Shown here in pieces: positions 33,235 to 41,996 of a stretch of DNA of 64,000 bases; position 1 is the stretch's first letter; each line of letters starts with the position of its first letter. Under the pieces are notes generated by a model, which was not told the DNA's origin, did not search any database, and worked only from the letters and a program-made list of their open reading frames with translations. The stretch covers positions 38,426-102,425 of the forward strand of contig CAKTIE010000006.1 of assembly GCA_934565655.1 (NCBI GenBank). Reading direction: 5' to 3'. The position numbers and the translations under genes were made by a program. Origin of the DNA: an uncultured Oscillospiraceae bacterium (GTDB taxonomy: Bacteria; Bacillota; Clostridia; Oscillospirales; Oscillospiraceae).

Positions 33235-33773
33235 TTTTTGGCGCCTCCCACATTACGGATGATGATGCCCGCCACGGCGGCCGCCAGCACAAACAGCACC
33301 GGAGAGAGGTCCGTCAGCAGCGACACGGCCAGCACCGCCGCGAAGATCAGCGCGCCCCACACGTCCTTCACCGCGCCCTGCCACAGCTTCAGCGTGGCGT
33401 TGAAGATCAGCACGCACACGCAGACGCGGATGCCCGCAAAGGCGTTCTGCACCCACTCCAGATGGGAGAAGCTGGTGATCAGTCCCGCCAGCGCCGTGAT
33501 AATAATCAGCGACGGGAACACGACGCCCAGCGTGGCCACGATACCGCCCCAGATGCCTTTTTGCTTCTGGCCGATAAAGGTCGCCGTGTTCACAGCGATG
33601 ATACCCGGCGTACACTGGCTGATGGCGAAATAATCCGTCAGCTCCTCGTCGGTGGCCCAACCCTTGTTCTCCACCACCTCACGCTGTAAGATGGGCAGCA
33701 TGGCCATGCCGCCGCCGAAGGTCATGACGCCCACCTTGGCAAACGTCAGAAACAGGTCCAAAAATTCCTTCAC
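33231..33773 (-). CDS. Chromate transporter family subunit (first half)
   Basis: A 180-residue partner of the following gene, CHR family. Motifs are FLTFAKVGVMTFGGGMAMLPIL and ISQCTPGIIAVNTATFIG. The start is a GTG at 33771-33773, placed 8 bases after GAGGTG and giving the family start MKEFLDLFLTF. The open frame extends upstream into birA without a site. The two subunits are homologous to each other and inserted in opposite topology, as usual for split CHR transporters. Confidence 0.9.
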   Translation of the reverse strand: MKEFLDLFLTFAKVGVMTFGGGMAMLPILQREVVENKGWATDEELTDYFAISQCTPGIIAVNTATFIGQKQKGIWGGIVATLGVVFPSLIIITALAGLITSFSHLEWVQNAFAGIRVCVCVLIFNATLKLWQGAVKDVWGALIFAAVLAVSLLTDLSPVLFVLAAAVAGIIIRNVGGAKK

Positions 33774-33816
33774 TTGAAAAACACCTCTTTTGTATGATCC
33801 CGCCCTTGCGGGCCGG

Positions 33817-34563
33817 TTATTCCGTATAGCCGTACAGGCCCCGCACCGACACCTCACCGCAGCGCAGCGTCTCCGCCGCGCCGTTTTCGTGCCGCACCAC
33901 AAGGCCGTATTGTCCGTCGATATCCAGCGCCGTCACCGTCTCGTCCGTTTGCAGGATACGCACCTGCCGCCCCAGATTCAGGCACAGCTGCCGGTATTCG
34001 TCCACATAGGTCTCCGGTGCGCACAGATGGCGGAACGCCTGCCGCAGCGCGTCCACCAGCGCCGTCTCCAGCGCCGCCCGATCCACGGCATATCCCTCCG
34101 CCGCCAGCGAGGTGGCCACCCTTGCCACCTCCGGCGAGAAGTCCTCCGGCCGCTGGTGCAGGTTGACGCCAAGGCCAATGACCACATGATCCACCCCGCC
34201 GTCTGCCAGCGACACCTCCGTCAGGATGCCCGCCAGCTTTTTCCCGTGCAGCGCCAGATCGTTGGGCCACTTGATGCGCACATCCGCCCCGGTAACCCGC
34301 CGGATGGCCAGCGCGGCAGAGGCGGAGGCCATTGCCGTCAGCGGCAGCAGGCCCTCCGGCGACGCCACAGGCCGCCACAGCATGGAGAGGTACAGTCCCA
34401 GTCCCTCCGGCGACTCGAAGTCCCGGCCCATGCGGCCCCGGCCCGCCGTCTGTCGCGCCGCGATCACAGCGGTGCCGTCCGGCGCACCCTCCTGCGCCAG
34501 CGTCCTGCATACGGTATTGGTGGAATCCACCGTGTCATATCGGTAGATCTTCGGCTGCTCCAT
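33817..34563 (-). CDS. birA: Biotin--[acetyl-CoA-carboxylase] ligase, no HTH
   Basis: A 248-residue biotin protein ligase that activates biotin with ATP and attaches it to the biotin carboxyl carrier protein. DSTNTVCRTLAQEGAPDG, then RQTAGRGRMGRDFESPEG (nucleotide loop), KWPNDL and GKKLAGILTEVS are canonical. It lacks the N-terminal DNA-binding domain, so it cannot repress biotin genes itself. The start ATG at 34563 follows GAGGAGGCGACAGCC. It is divergent from bioY and upstream of the chromate transporter pair on the same strand. Confidence 0.94.
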   Translation of the reverse strand: MEQPKIYRYDTVDSTNTVCRTLAQEGAPDGTAVIAARQTAGRGRMGRDFESPEGLGLYLSMLWRPVASPEGLLPLTAMASASAALAIRRVTGADVRIKWPNDLALHGKKLAGILTEVSLADGGVDHVVIGLGVNLHQRPEDFSPEVARVATSLAAEGYAVDRAALETALVDALRQAFRHLCAPETYVDEYRQLCLNLGRQVRILQTDETVTALDIDGQYGLVVRHENGAAETLRCGEVSVRGLYGYTE

Positions 34564-34641
34564 GGCTGTCGCCTCCTCTCGTCCGTGGCCCATATTACCA
34601 CTTTTTCCCCCATCCGTAAAGTAAAAAAATCATCAAGCGTC

Positions 34642-34671
34642 TTGACAGCACCGCTGTCAGCGGGGTATCAT
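34642..34671 (+). promoter_or_regulatory. bioY promoter with overlapping palindromic operator
   Basis: TTGACA and TATCAT are separated by 18 bases. The perfect dyad TGACAGC-ACC-GCTGTCA (34643-34659) overlaps the -35 and fills the spacer. This is the arrangement of a repressor site. Since the neighbouring BirA has no DNA-binding domain, a separate biotin repressor would be needed. Confidence 0.65.
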
Positions 34672-34703
34672 GTCTCCAATCTTTTCCATTTCAGGAGGCT
34701 GCC

Positions 34704-35240
34704 ATGTCTGCACGAAAGCTGGTCTATACCGCGCTGCTGGCCGTATTAACGGCTGTGGGCGCGTTTCTGCGCATTCCGCTGGGCGTTTCGTCCATCACGC
34801 TGCAATTTCTGTTCACCGCCATGGCGGGCGTTCTGCTGGGGCCGGGCTGCGGCGCATTGAGCCAGGGCGTGTATGTGGCGCTGGGTCTCATCGGCCTGCC
34901 CATCTTCACCGCCGGCGGCGGCTTCGGCTATGTGATTCAGCCCACCTTCGGCTTTCTGCTGGGCCTGATCCCCGCCGCCGCCATCATCGGCGCCATCAGC
35001 CGCCGCAGCACCTCTCCGCTGCGGCTGGCGCTGGCGTGTCTGGCAGGTCTTGCGGCGCTGTACGCCGTGGGCATCCCCTACATGGCGCTGATCCTCAACG
35101 GCTACATGGGCAAGGGCATGAGCGTATCCGCTCTGCTGTGGGCGGGGATGCTGCCCTTCCTGCCCGGCGACGCCATCAAGATCGCCGTGACGGCGCTGCT
35201 CTGCCCGCTGCTGCGCAAGCGTGTCCCCGGTCTGCAATAA
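34704..35240 (+). CDS. bioY: BioY family biotin transporter (ECF substrate-binding component)
   Basis: A 178-residue membrane protein with six helices, the biotin-specific S-component of an energy-coupling factor transporter. The motif GGGFGYVIQPTFGFLLG and LNGYMGKGMSVSALLWAGMLPFLPGDAIKI are diagnostic. No ATPase or T-component genes are near, so it should share the general ECF module. It is paired divergently with birA: uptake and use of biotin. Confidence 0.95.
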   Translation: MSARKLVYTALLAVLTAVGAFLRIPLGVSSITLQFLFTAMAGVLLGPGCGALSQGVYVALGLIGLPIFTAGGGFGYVIQPTFGFLLGLIPAAAIIGAISRRSTSPLRLALACLAGLAALYAVGIPYMALILNGYMGKGMSVSALLWAGMLPFLPGDAIKIAVTALLCPLLRKRVPGLQ

Positions 35241-35249
35241 CGGGGTGTA

Positions 35250-35278
35250 TTTACAACGCCTGCAGCAAATGCTATAAT
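35250..35278 (+). promoter_or_regulatory. Promoter for the hydrolase-acyltransferase gene
   Basis: TTTACA and TATAAT with a 17-base spacer, 32 bases upstream of the start. Confidence 0.75.
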
Positions 35279-35309
35279 AATACAATAAATTGGAAAGGAA
35301 CGGTCTTTC

Positions 35310-37472
35310 ATGGAGCTGCACGCCAGGCTCGTCCGGTCACAACTGAATTTCTTCAAGCCCTTTGTAGCCAACTGCTCCCTTGAGGTGACCCGCAAGGGAC
35401 AGGATAAGCTGGGCGAGCTGATGACAGCCCTGCACAAGCGGGAGGTGCTGGTGAAGGAACACGACTTCGGCCGCTTTCAGGGCGCGTGGATCATGCCCCG
35501 GGACGAGCGTCGGGGCGGCGTGGTGCTGTATCTCCACGGCGGCGGCTACACCTGCGGCAGCCTTGAGTATGCCAAGGGCTTTGCCGCCACACTGACGTCG
35601 GAGTGCGGCGTGCGGGCCTTCTGCGCCGCCTATCGGCTGGCGCCGGAGAACCGCTATCCCGCAGCGCTGGATGACGCGCTGGAGGCCTACCGCTATCTGC
35701 TGGGCAAGGGCTATGCCGCCCGTCAGATCCTGCTGTGCGGCGAGAGTGCCGGCGGCGGATTGATCTACGCCCTGTGCCTGAAGCTGAAGGAGCTGGGGCT
35801 GCCCCTGCCCTGCGGCCTGATCGGTATTTCGCCGTGGACGGATCTTACCGGCAGCGGCAAGTCCTATGAGGAGCACCGGGAGATCGACCCCTCCATGACG
35901 CCGGAGCTGCTGCAATTCTACGCCAAGTGCTATACCGACGATCCCACCGACCCGTTCTGCTCGCCGCTGTTCGGCGATCTGACGGGACTGCCGCCCTCTT
36001 TGCTGTTTGTGGGCGGCAACGAGGTGATGCTGGATGACACCCGGATGCTGCATGAAAAGCTGCTGGAAAGCGGCTGCCGCAGTAAAATGATCGTGGCCCC
36101 GGAGCGGTGGCACGCCTATGTGCTGTACTGTCTCAACGAGAATATGCCACAGGACTTCGAGACCATCAATCGCTTCATGGATCAGGTGCTGTCCCCCGCC
36201 CGCAGCCTGCGGTGGATGAAGCTGGACAACGCCGCCAAGATCTATCCCGCCGCCAAGCGGCGCAACTGGAACAACTTCTTCCGCATCTCCGCCACGCTGA
36301 CCGAGCCGGTGGACACCGCCGTGCTGCGCAGCGCGCTGGACGTGACGGCCCGGCGCTTCCCCTCCATCGCCGTGCGGCTGCGGCGGGGCGTGTTCTGGTA
36401 CTATCTGGAGCAGATCCCCAAGGCGCCCGCCATTCAGGAGGAGAAAAGCTGCCCGCTGGCCCACGCGCCCTTCCATCAGGTGCGCCAGTGCGCCTTCCGG
36501 GTACTGGTGTATCATAACCGGTTTGCGGTGGAATTTTTCCACGCCCTGACAGACGGCACCGGCGCGCTGATCTTCGTCAAAACGCTGCTGGCGGAGTATC
36601 TCAGTCAGAAATACGGCCTGACCGTCCCCGCTGTGGACGGCGTACTGGGACGGCTGGAGGAACCCAGCGACGAGGAGCTGGAGGACAGCTTCCTGCGCTA
36701 CGCCGGCGACGTGAAGGCCAGCCGTAAGGAGTCCACCGCGTGGCATCTCTCCGGCACGCCGGAGAAGGACGGCTTCAAGAATCTGGTCACGCTGATGGTG
36801 CCCGCGCCGGAGCTGAAGGCCTGCGCCAAACGCTACGGCGTATCGGTAACGGAGCTGCTGTGTGCCGCCATGATGCAAGCCATTGCCCAGCTTCAGGCGG
36901 AGAAGGTGCCCCAGCGGCGGCTGCGCAAGCCGGTGAAGGTGCTGCTGCCGGTGAACCTGCGGAACCTGTTCCCCAGCCGCACGCTGCGGAATTTCGCCTC
37001 CTATATCACGCCGGAGATCGACCCCCGCATGGGCGACTATACCTTCGAGGAGATCTGCGCCGCCGTCCACCACCGGATGGGGCTGGAGAACAATCCCCAG
37101 ACCATGCGGGCCAAATTTGCCGCCAACGTGGCCAGCGAGAAATCGCCCGTCCTGCGGGTCATGCCGCTGTTCATCAAGAATCTGGCCATGAAGGCCGTGT
37201 TCGACACGGTGGGCGAGTGCAAGTCCTGTCTGTGCCTGTCCAATCTGGGCGTGGTGCGTCTGCCGGAGGTCATGGCACCGTATGTGGCCCGGATGGATTT
37301 CATCATCGGCGTGCAGGCCAAGGCGCCCCATGACTGCGGCGTTCTGACCTGGAACGACACGGTGTATATCAACTGCATCCGCAGCATCCGCGAACCGGAG
37401 CTGGAGCTGCGGTTCTATCAGGTGCTCCACCGGCTGGGCCTGAGCGTCACGGCAGAGAGCAATCAGCGCTGA
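35310..37472 (+). CDS. Alpha/beta hydrolase fused to a condensation-like acyltransferase
   Basis: A 720-residue cytoplasmic fusion. Residues about 1-295 are an HSL-type alpha/beta hydrolase: oxyanion hole YLHGGGYTCGS, nucleophile elbow CGESAGGGLI (Ser near 144), a Asp in PTDPFCSP, and His in PERWHAYV. Residues about 305-720 resemble alcohol acetyltransferase / condensation-domain proteins with the HxxxDG motif in EFFHALTDGTGAL (about 411). Such enzymes join acyl thioesters to alcohols or amines. One chain thus has an ester hydrolase and an acyl transferase. It is followed 24 bases later by a zinc-ribbon membrane gene. Product and pathway are unknown. Start ATG at 35310 after GGAAAGGAACGG. Confidence 0.85.
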   Translation: MELHARLVRSQLNFFKPFVANCSLEVTRKGQDKLGELMTALHKREVLVKEHDFGRFQGAWIMPRDERRGGVVLYLHGGGYTCGSLEYAKGFAATLTSECGVRAFCAAYRLAPENRYPAALDDALEAYRYLLGKGYAARQILLCGESAGGGLIYALCLKLKELGLPLPCGLIGISPWTDLTGSGKSYEEHREIDPSMTPELLQFYAKCYTDDPTDPFCSPLFGDLTGLPPSLLFVGGNEVMLDDTRMLHEKLLESGCRSKMIVAPERWHAYVLYCLNENMPQDFETINRFMDQVLSPARSLRWMKLDNAAKIYPAAKRRNWNNFFRISATLTEPVDTAVLRSALDVTARRFPSIAVRLRRGVFWYYLEQIPKAPAIQEEKSCPLAHAPFHQVRQCAFRVLVYHNRFAVEFFHALTDGTGALIFVKTLLAEYLSQKYGLTVPAVDGVLGRLEEPSDEELEDSFLRYAGDVKASRKESTAWHLSGTPEKDGFKNLVTLMVPAPELKACAKRYGVSVTELLCAAMMQAIAQLQAEKVPQRRLRKPVKVLLPVNLRNLFPSRTLRNFASYITPEIDPRMGDYTFEEICAAVHHRMGLENNPQTMRAKFAANVASEKSPVLRVMPLFIKNLAMKAVFDTVGECKSCLCLSNLGVVRLPEVMAPYVARMDFIIGVQAKAPHDCGVLTWNDTVYINCIRSIREPELELRFYQVLHRLGLSVTAESNQR

Positions 37473-37496
37473 CAAGGCGCGGGAAAGGAGCCTATC

Positions 37497-38195
37497 ATGT
37501 ATTGTATCAAGTGCGGCGTGAAGCTGGCGGACAGCGAAAAGGTCTGTCCCCTGTGCGGCACCCGCGTGTTTCATCCCGACCTGCCGCAGCCCCAGGGCGA
37601 GCCGCCCTATCCGCCGGATCCCCGGCCCCATAGCGAGGAGGTCAGCCGCTCCGGCGTGCTGTTTATCCTGACGGTGCTGGCGCTGCTGCCCGCCATCCTG
37701 TTTATCCTGTGCGACTGGCGCATCAACGGCTCCATCGTCTGGTCGGGGTACGCCTCCGGCGGCGTGGCGCTGCTGTATATTCTTGTGGCGCTGCCGCTAT
37801 GGTTCCGCCGCCCCAATCCGGTGATCTTCGTTCCCATCGACTTTGTGGCCATCGGCCTTTACCTGCTGTATATCAACTTCGCCACCGGAGGACACTGGTT
37901 CCTCTCCTTCGCCTTTCCGGTCACCGGGGCCATCGGTCTGCTGGTGACGGCCATGGTGACGCTGCTGCGGTATCTGCCGGACGGCCACCTGTATGTGGTG
38001 GGCGGCGGACTGATCCTCTCCGGCGGCCTTGCGGTGCTGATCGAGTTTCTCATCAACCTGACCTTCCAGCTGCACGAGACCTTCTTCTGGTCCCTGTACC
38101 CGCTGACCGCGGGCGTCATTCTGGGCGGCATGCTGCTGGTGGTGGCCGGCTGCAAGCCCCTGCGGCAGTCCCTGCACCGGAAGTTTTTCCTGTGA
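37497..38195 (+). CDS. Zinc-ribbon membrane protein (DUF6320-like)
   Basis: A 232-residue protein. The N-terminus has a zinc ribbon, CIKCGVKL and CPLCGTRVF (four Cys), then a proline-rich linker and six predicted helices, ending with a short basic tail. This matches the DUF6320 pattern as I recall it, often next to hydrolase/acyltransferase genes in Clostridia. It is probably a membrane partner of the fusion enzyme encoded 24 bases upstream. The molecular function is unknown. The start ATG at 37497 follows GGAAAGGAGCCTATC. Confidence 0.75.
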   Translation: MYCIKCGVKLADSEKVCPLCGTRVFHPDLPQPQGEPPYPPDPRPHSEEVSRSGVLFILTVLALLPAILFILCDWRINGSIVWSGYASGGVALLYILVALPLWFRRPNPVIFVPIDFVAIGLYLLYINFATGGHWFLSFAFPVTGAIGLLVTAMVTLLRYLPDGHLYVVGGGLILSGGLAVLIEFLINLTFQLHETFFWSLYPLTAGVILGGMLLVVAGCKPLRQSLHRKFFL

Positions 38196-38209
38196 TCCCA
38201 GCCCATTTC

Positions 38210-38252
38210 GATAAAAAACGCTCTTTTGCATGGCAAAAGAGCGTTTTTTATC
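38210..38252. terminator. Bidirectional terminator
   Basis: A 20-bp perfect inverted repeat with an ATG loop (GATAAAAAACGCTCTTTTGC and complement), between convergent operons. It includes the last two bases of the glycerate kinase gene. Confidence 0.9.
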
Positions 38253-39387
38253 ATATTTTCCGTATGCTCCGATAGAAGCGCAGCAGGTTTCCCGCCGTGA
38301 AGCGGAGATTTTCCCGGCAATGGGGCCGCACCTCCTCAAAAGGCAGCGGCAGCGGATTGATGGGAAACACACCGCTGACCCCTTCGGCATAGACGGCGGA
38401 GATGTCCGTCTCGCTGCCGCCCACCAGCGCTGCCACCGGCACGCCCAATGCCTTGGCACGGCGCGCCACGCCAACGACCACCTTGCCCCGGAGACTCTGG
38501 CTGTCCAGCCGCCCTTCTCCGGTAATGATCAAATCAGCACCGGCGGCGCGACGGTCAAACTCCGCCAGCTCCAGCACCACATCGATCCCCATACGAAGCT
38601 GGCTGTCCAAAAAAGCGGCAGCGCCGGCGCCGAAGCCTCCCGCCGCTCCTCCGCCGGGCAGTGTCAGCACCTCTGTCCCCAGATCACGGCGGATCACCTG
38701 CGCCAGGTGCAGAAGTCCTTCATCCAGCCGCCGCACCATCGCCTCGTCCGCGCCTTTTTGCGGGCCGAACACCGCAGCGGCTCCGGAAGGGCCGCACAGC
38801 GTATTGTCGATATCGCACATGGTCAACACCGGAATGCCGCGCAGCGTTTCCTTCAGAGTGCCGGCATCTATGCGGCTGATCCGGCAAAGCGTCTCGCCGG
38901 TGGGGACAAAGGAACGGCCCTCTTCATCATAAAACCCCATACCCAGCGCGGCAGCTGCGCCGCAGCCGCCGTCATTGGTGGCGCTGCCGCCCAGTGCCAG
39001 CACGATCTGCCGCGCGCCATGGGCGGCGGCATGGGCCATCAGCTGCCCCACGCCATAGGTCGTGGTCTTTTCCGGGTCACGCCGGTCACCCACCAACGGA
39101 AGTCCCGCGGCGGCAGCCATTTCCACCACGGCGCTGCCATCAGGCAGCAGGCCATAAAAGGCGGAGACCGGTTCGCCCCACGGGCCGGTGCAATCCAGCG
39201 TGATCCGCTGCCCGCCCACAGCGGACAGAAAGGCATCCACCGTTCCCTCTCCGCCGTCGGCCACCGGAATGGCACAGACCTCCGCATCCGGCTCCAGCGT
39301 CAGGATCTCCTCTGTGACGATCTGGCATATCTCCAGCGAGGACAGCGTCCCCTTGAAGGAATCGGGAATCAGAACATATCGGGTCAT
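38251..39387 (-). CDS. Glycerate kinase (type I)
   Basis: A 378-residue enzyme of the GlxK/GarK family, phosphorylating D-glycerate to a phosphoglycerate. The signature IPDSFKGTLSSLEIC is at the N-terminus, followed by PVADGGEGTVDAF, the catalytic ALGGSATNDGGCGAAAALG, and ITGEGRLDSQSLRGKVVVGVA. It lies 3 bases after ftsK on the same strand, and its ribosome site lies inside the ftsK stop region, suggesting coupling. No functional link to ftsK is evident. Confidence 0.94.
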   Translation of the reverse strand: MTRYVLIPDSFKGTLSSLEICQIVTEEILTLEPDAEVCAIPVADGGEGTVDAFLSAVGGQRITLDCTGPWGEPVSAFYGLLPDGSAVVEMAAAAGLPLVGDRRDPEKTTTYGVGQLMAHAAAHGARQIVLALGGSATNDGGCGAAAALGMGFYDEEGRSFVPTGETLCRISRIDAGTLKETLRGIPVLTMCDIDNTLCGPSGAAAVFGPQKGADEAMVRRLDEGLLHLAQVIRRDLGTEVLTLPGGGAAGGFGAGAAAFLDSQLRMGIDVVLELAEFDRRAAGADLIITGEGRLDSQSLRGKVVVGVARRAKALGVPVAALVGGSETDISAVYAEGVSGVFPINPLPLPFEEVRPHCRENLRFTAGNLLRFYRSIRKI

Positions 39388-39390
39388 GGC

Positions 39391-41988
39391 TCACTCCAAC
39401 GCATCGCGGCTGTTGAATACGTCGCTGATGCTTCCGTAAGGGTCGGGATGACTTTCCGGCTCCGGCTGAGCCGCGTCGAAGCTGCCCTTCATCTTCAGCT
39501 CCTGCCACTGCTCTCTGGTGATCAGCAGCTGGCGGGGCTTGCTGCCCTCGAAGGGGCCTACGATGCCCCGCTCCTCCATCTGATCCACCAGACGGGCGGC
39601 ACGGGAATAGCCCAGCTTCAAGCGCCGCTGCAGCATGGACACGCTGGCCTGTCCCGTTTCCAGGATGACCTCCACCGCCGCGCCCAGCAGCTCGTCGCAG
39701 CCCTCGCCCTCGTCCGGGGCGGGTGCACTGCCGCCGGAGGACTTGCCGCCGCCCTTGTCGCTCTGCTTCATGACCTCCTCGATCTTCTCCATGACCTCGT
39801 CGGAGTAGTCGGCGGTGCCGCTCTCCTTGACGAAGTTCACCACACGCTCGATCTCCTCCGGAGTGATGAAGCAGCCCTGCACACGGGTGGGCTTCTGGTT
39901 GCCCAGCGGGAAGTAAAGCATATCGCCTTTACCCACCAGCTTTTCCGCGCCGGTGGTATCCAGAATGATGCGGGACTCCAGCGACGACGCCACGGCGAAG
40001 GCGATACGGCTGGGGATATTGGCCTTCATCAGGCCGGTAATGACGTCCGAGGAGGGACGCTGGGTGGCAATGACCAGGTGCATACCGGCGGCACGGCCCA
40101 TCTGGGCCACGCGGCAGATGGATTCCTCCACCTCCTTGGCGGCCACCAGCATCAGGTCGGCCAGCTCGTCGATGACCACCACCACGGTGGGCAGCTTTTT
40201 CAGCTCAGGGTCGCTCTCGCACAGGGCGTTGAAGCCCGCCAGATCCTTCACGCCCCGCTCGGAGAACATCTTATACCGCTTCATCATCTCGTACACCGCC
40301 CACTGGAGGGCACCGGCGGCCTTCTTGGGGTCGGTGACCACGGGGATCAGCAGATGGGGAATGCCGTTATAGGGGGCCAGCTCCACCATCTTGGGGTCCA
40401 CCATGATAAAGCGCACCTCGTCGGGGGTAGACTTATACAGCAGGCTGACAATCAGCGAATTGGTACACACAGACTTACCGGAGCCTGTCGTACCGGCGAT
40501 CAGCACATGGGGCAGCCGGGCGATGTTGCCCACGATGGCACTGCCGCCGATGTCCTTGCCCACGGCGAAGGCCACGGTGCTGGGATGGTTGGTGAACTCC
40601 CGGCTCTCGATCACGTCGCGGATGCGGACGGCGGTGACCGCCTTGTTGGGCACTTCGATGCCCACGGCGGAGATCTTGCCGGGGATGGGCGCGATGCGCA
40701 CGCCGGTAGCGCCCAGGGCCAGGGCGATATCGTCACTGAGGTTGGTGAGCTTGCTGAGCTTCACGCCCTGATCCAGGGTAAACTCATAGCGGGTGACGCT
40801 GGGGCCGTGAACCACCTCGCCAGGATGGGCGTCCACGCCGAAGGAGGCCAGCGCCGACGCCAGCCGCTGGGAATTCAGCCGCAGCTCCGCGCCCACCTCC
40901 TGATGGTTGTCGTCGGTGTTCTCGTCCAGCAGCGTGATGGGAGGATAACGGTAGGCCTCCTCCCCCTCGGCCAGCTCCTTTTCGATGGCCTCGCTGACCT
41001 CGGCGGTGGCGGACTCCACCTCCGCACGGACGGCCTCCTTCCGCTGCTTCTCCGTCATAGGCTCCTTCACTGGGGCCGGGGCAGGCTCGGCAGGCTTATC
41101 CGGCTCCTGTGCCGGAACGGCAGGCTCCGCCGCCGGGGCGGAAAGCGTGGGATCCAGCAGCTCCGCCGGAGTCTTGACGTCGCCGGAGCGGCCCCGGAAC
41201 AGGCTGCCGCCGGGAGACTTCAGCGCCGCGGCCTCACAGCTTGGCTCCGCCGTCTCGTCATCCAGCGGAATGTCGATATTGGGCCGCTTTTTGCGGGCGG
41301 GAGGTGTAACGCTCTCCGCCTTTACAGGCTTTGCGGGAGCAGGTTCTTCATCATAATCGTCGTCCTCATCCTCCCACTGGGCGCGCTCCTCGGCGCGGCG
41401 CTTCAGTTCGGCCATCAGCTCGGCAGGCTTTACCTGCAAAGCGCCCAGCACCGCCAGCACCGTCAGCAGAATGGTCAGGATCAGCGATACCACGCGGCTG
41501 AGGAGGGCCTCCGCGCCCACCGCCAACGAGCCGGACACCACGCCGCCGCACAGCAGCGACTGGCCGTCCTTCCACATGGGCTTGATGTTCTCCAGCGTGA
41601 AGCCATAGGCGCCCCGGGCCAGCAGCAGGTGCAGCACCATGCCCACCAGCACCGGCAGCAGCAGCGTGCAGACCAGCCGCAGCTTCACCGGACGGCCCTT
41701 GTGGTTCACCAACACAATACCGGCGTACAGCAGCGCCGGGGCCGCCAGCCAGTAGCCATAGCCGAAGCAGCCCTTCAGCGCATTGGCCAGGAATGTCAGC
41801 AGAATGGCGTCCACATTGAAGTATGTCATCAGCACGCACAGCGCCAGCAGCAGACACACCACGCCGCCAATCAGACGGGCCTGGGCGTTATAGGCGGGAG
41901 GCGGCGGCGCACTGCGGCGCTTGCCGTTCCCCTTGCCGCCGCTTCTGGCAGAGGACGATGCGGTTTTTTTCTTAGGTGTATTCGCCAT
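39391..41988 (-). CDS. ftsK: DNA translocase FtsK/SpoIIIE
   Basis: An 865-residue membrane-bound DNA pump for chromosome segregation at division or sporulation septa. Four N-terminal helices (about residues 38-165), an acidic/proline-rich linker of about 150 residues, then the motor. Walker A is AGTTGSGKSVCTNSL, Walker B in TVVVVIDELADLM. RAAGMHLVIATQRPSSDVITG is conserved. The C-terminal winged-helix gamma domain (LQRRLKLGYSRAARLVDQME) recognises orienting sequences. The start ATG at 41988 follows GTGAGGTAAGCT. It is 8 bases after uppP. Confidence 0.95.
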   Translation of the reverse strand: MANTPKKKTASSSARSGGKGNGKRRSAPPPPAYNAQARLIGGVVCLLLALCVLMTYFNVDAILLTFLANALKGCFGYGYWLAAPALLYAGIVLVNHKGRPVKLRLVCTLLLPVLVGMVLHLLLARGAYGFTLENIKPMWKDGQSLLCGGVVSGSLAVGAEALLSRVVSLILTILLTVLAVLGALQVKPAELMAELKRRAEERAQWEDEDDDYDEEPAPAKPVKAESVTPPARKKRPNIDIPLDDETAEPSCEAAALKSPGGSLFRGRSGDVKTPAELLDPTLSAPAAEPAVPAQEPDKPAEPAPAPVKEPMTEKQRKEAVRAEVESATAEVSEAIEKELAEGEEAYRYPPITLLDENTDDNHQEVGAELRLNSQRLASALASFGVDAHPGEVVHGPSVTRYEFTLDQGVKLSKLTNLSDDIALALGATGVRIAPIPGKISAVGIEVPNKAVTAVRIRDVIESREFTNHPSTVAFAVGKDIGGSAIVGNIARLPHVLIAGTTGSGKSVCTNSLIVSLLYKSTPDEVRFIMVDPKMVELAPYNGIPHLLIPVVTDPKKAAGALQWAVYEMMKRYKMFSERGVKDLAGFNALCESDPELKKLPTVVVVIDELADLMLVAAKEVEESICRVAQMGRAAGMHLVIATQRPSSDVITGLMKANIPSRIAFAVASSLESRIILDTTGAEKLVGKGDMLYFPLGNQKPTRVQGCFITPEEIERVVNFVKESGTADYSDEVMEKIEEVMKQSDKGGGKSSGGSAPAPDEGEGCDELLGAAVEVILETGQASVSMLQRRLKLGYSRAARLVDQMEERGIVGPFEGSKPRQLLITREQWQELKMKGSFDAAQPEPESHPDPYGSISDVFNSRDALE

Positions 41989-41996
41989 AGCTTACC

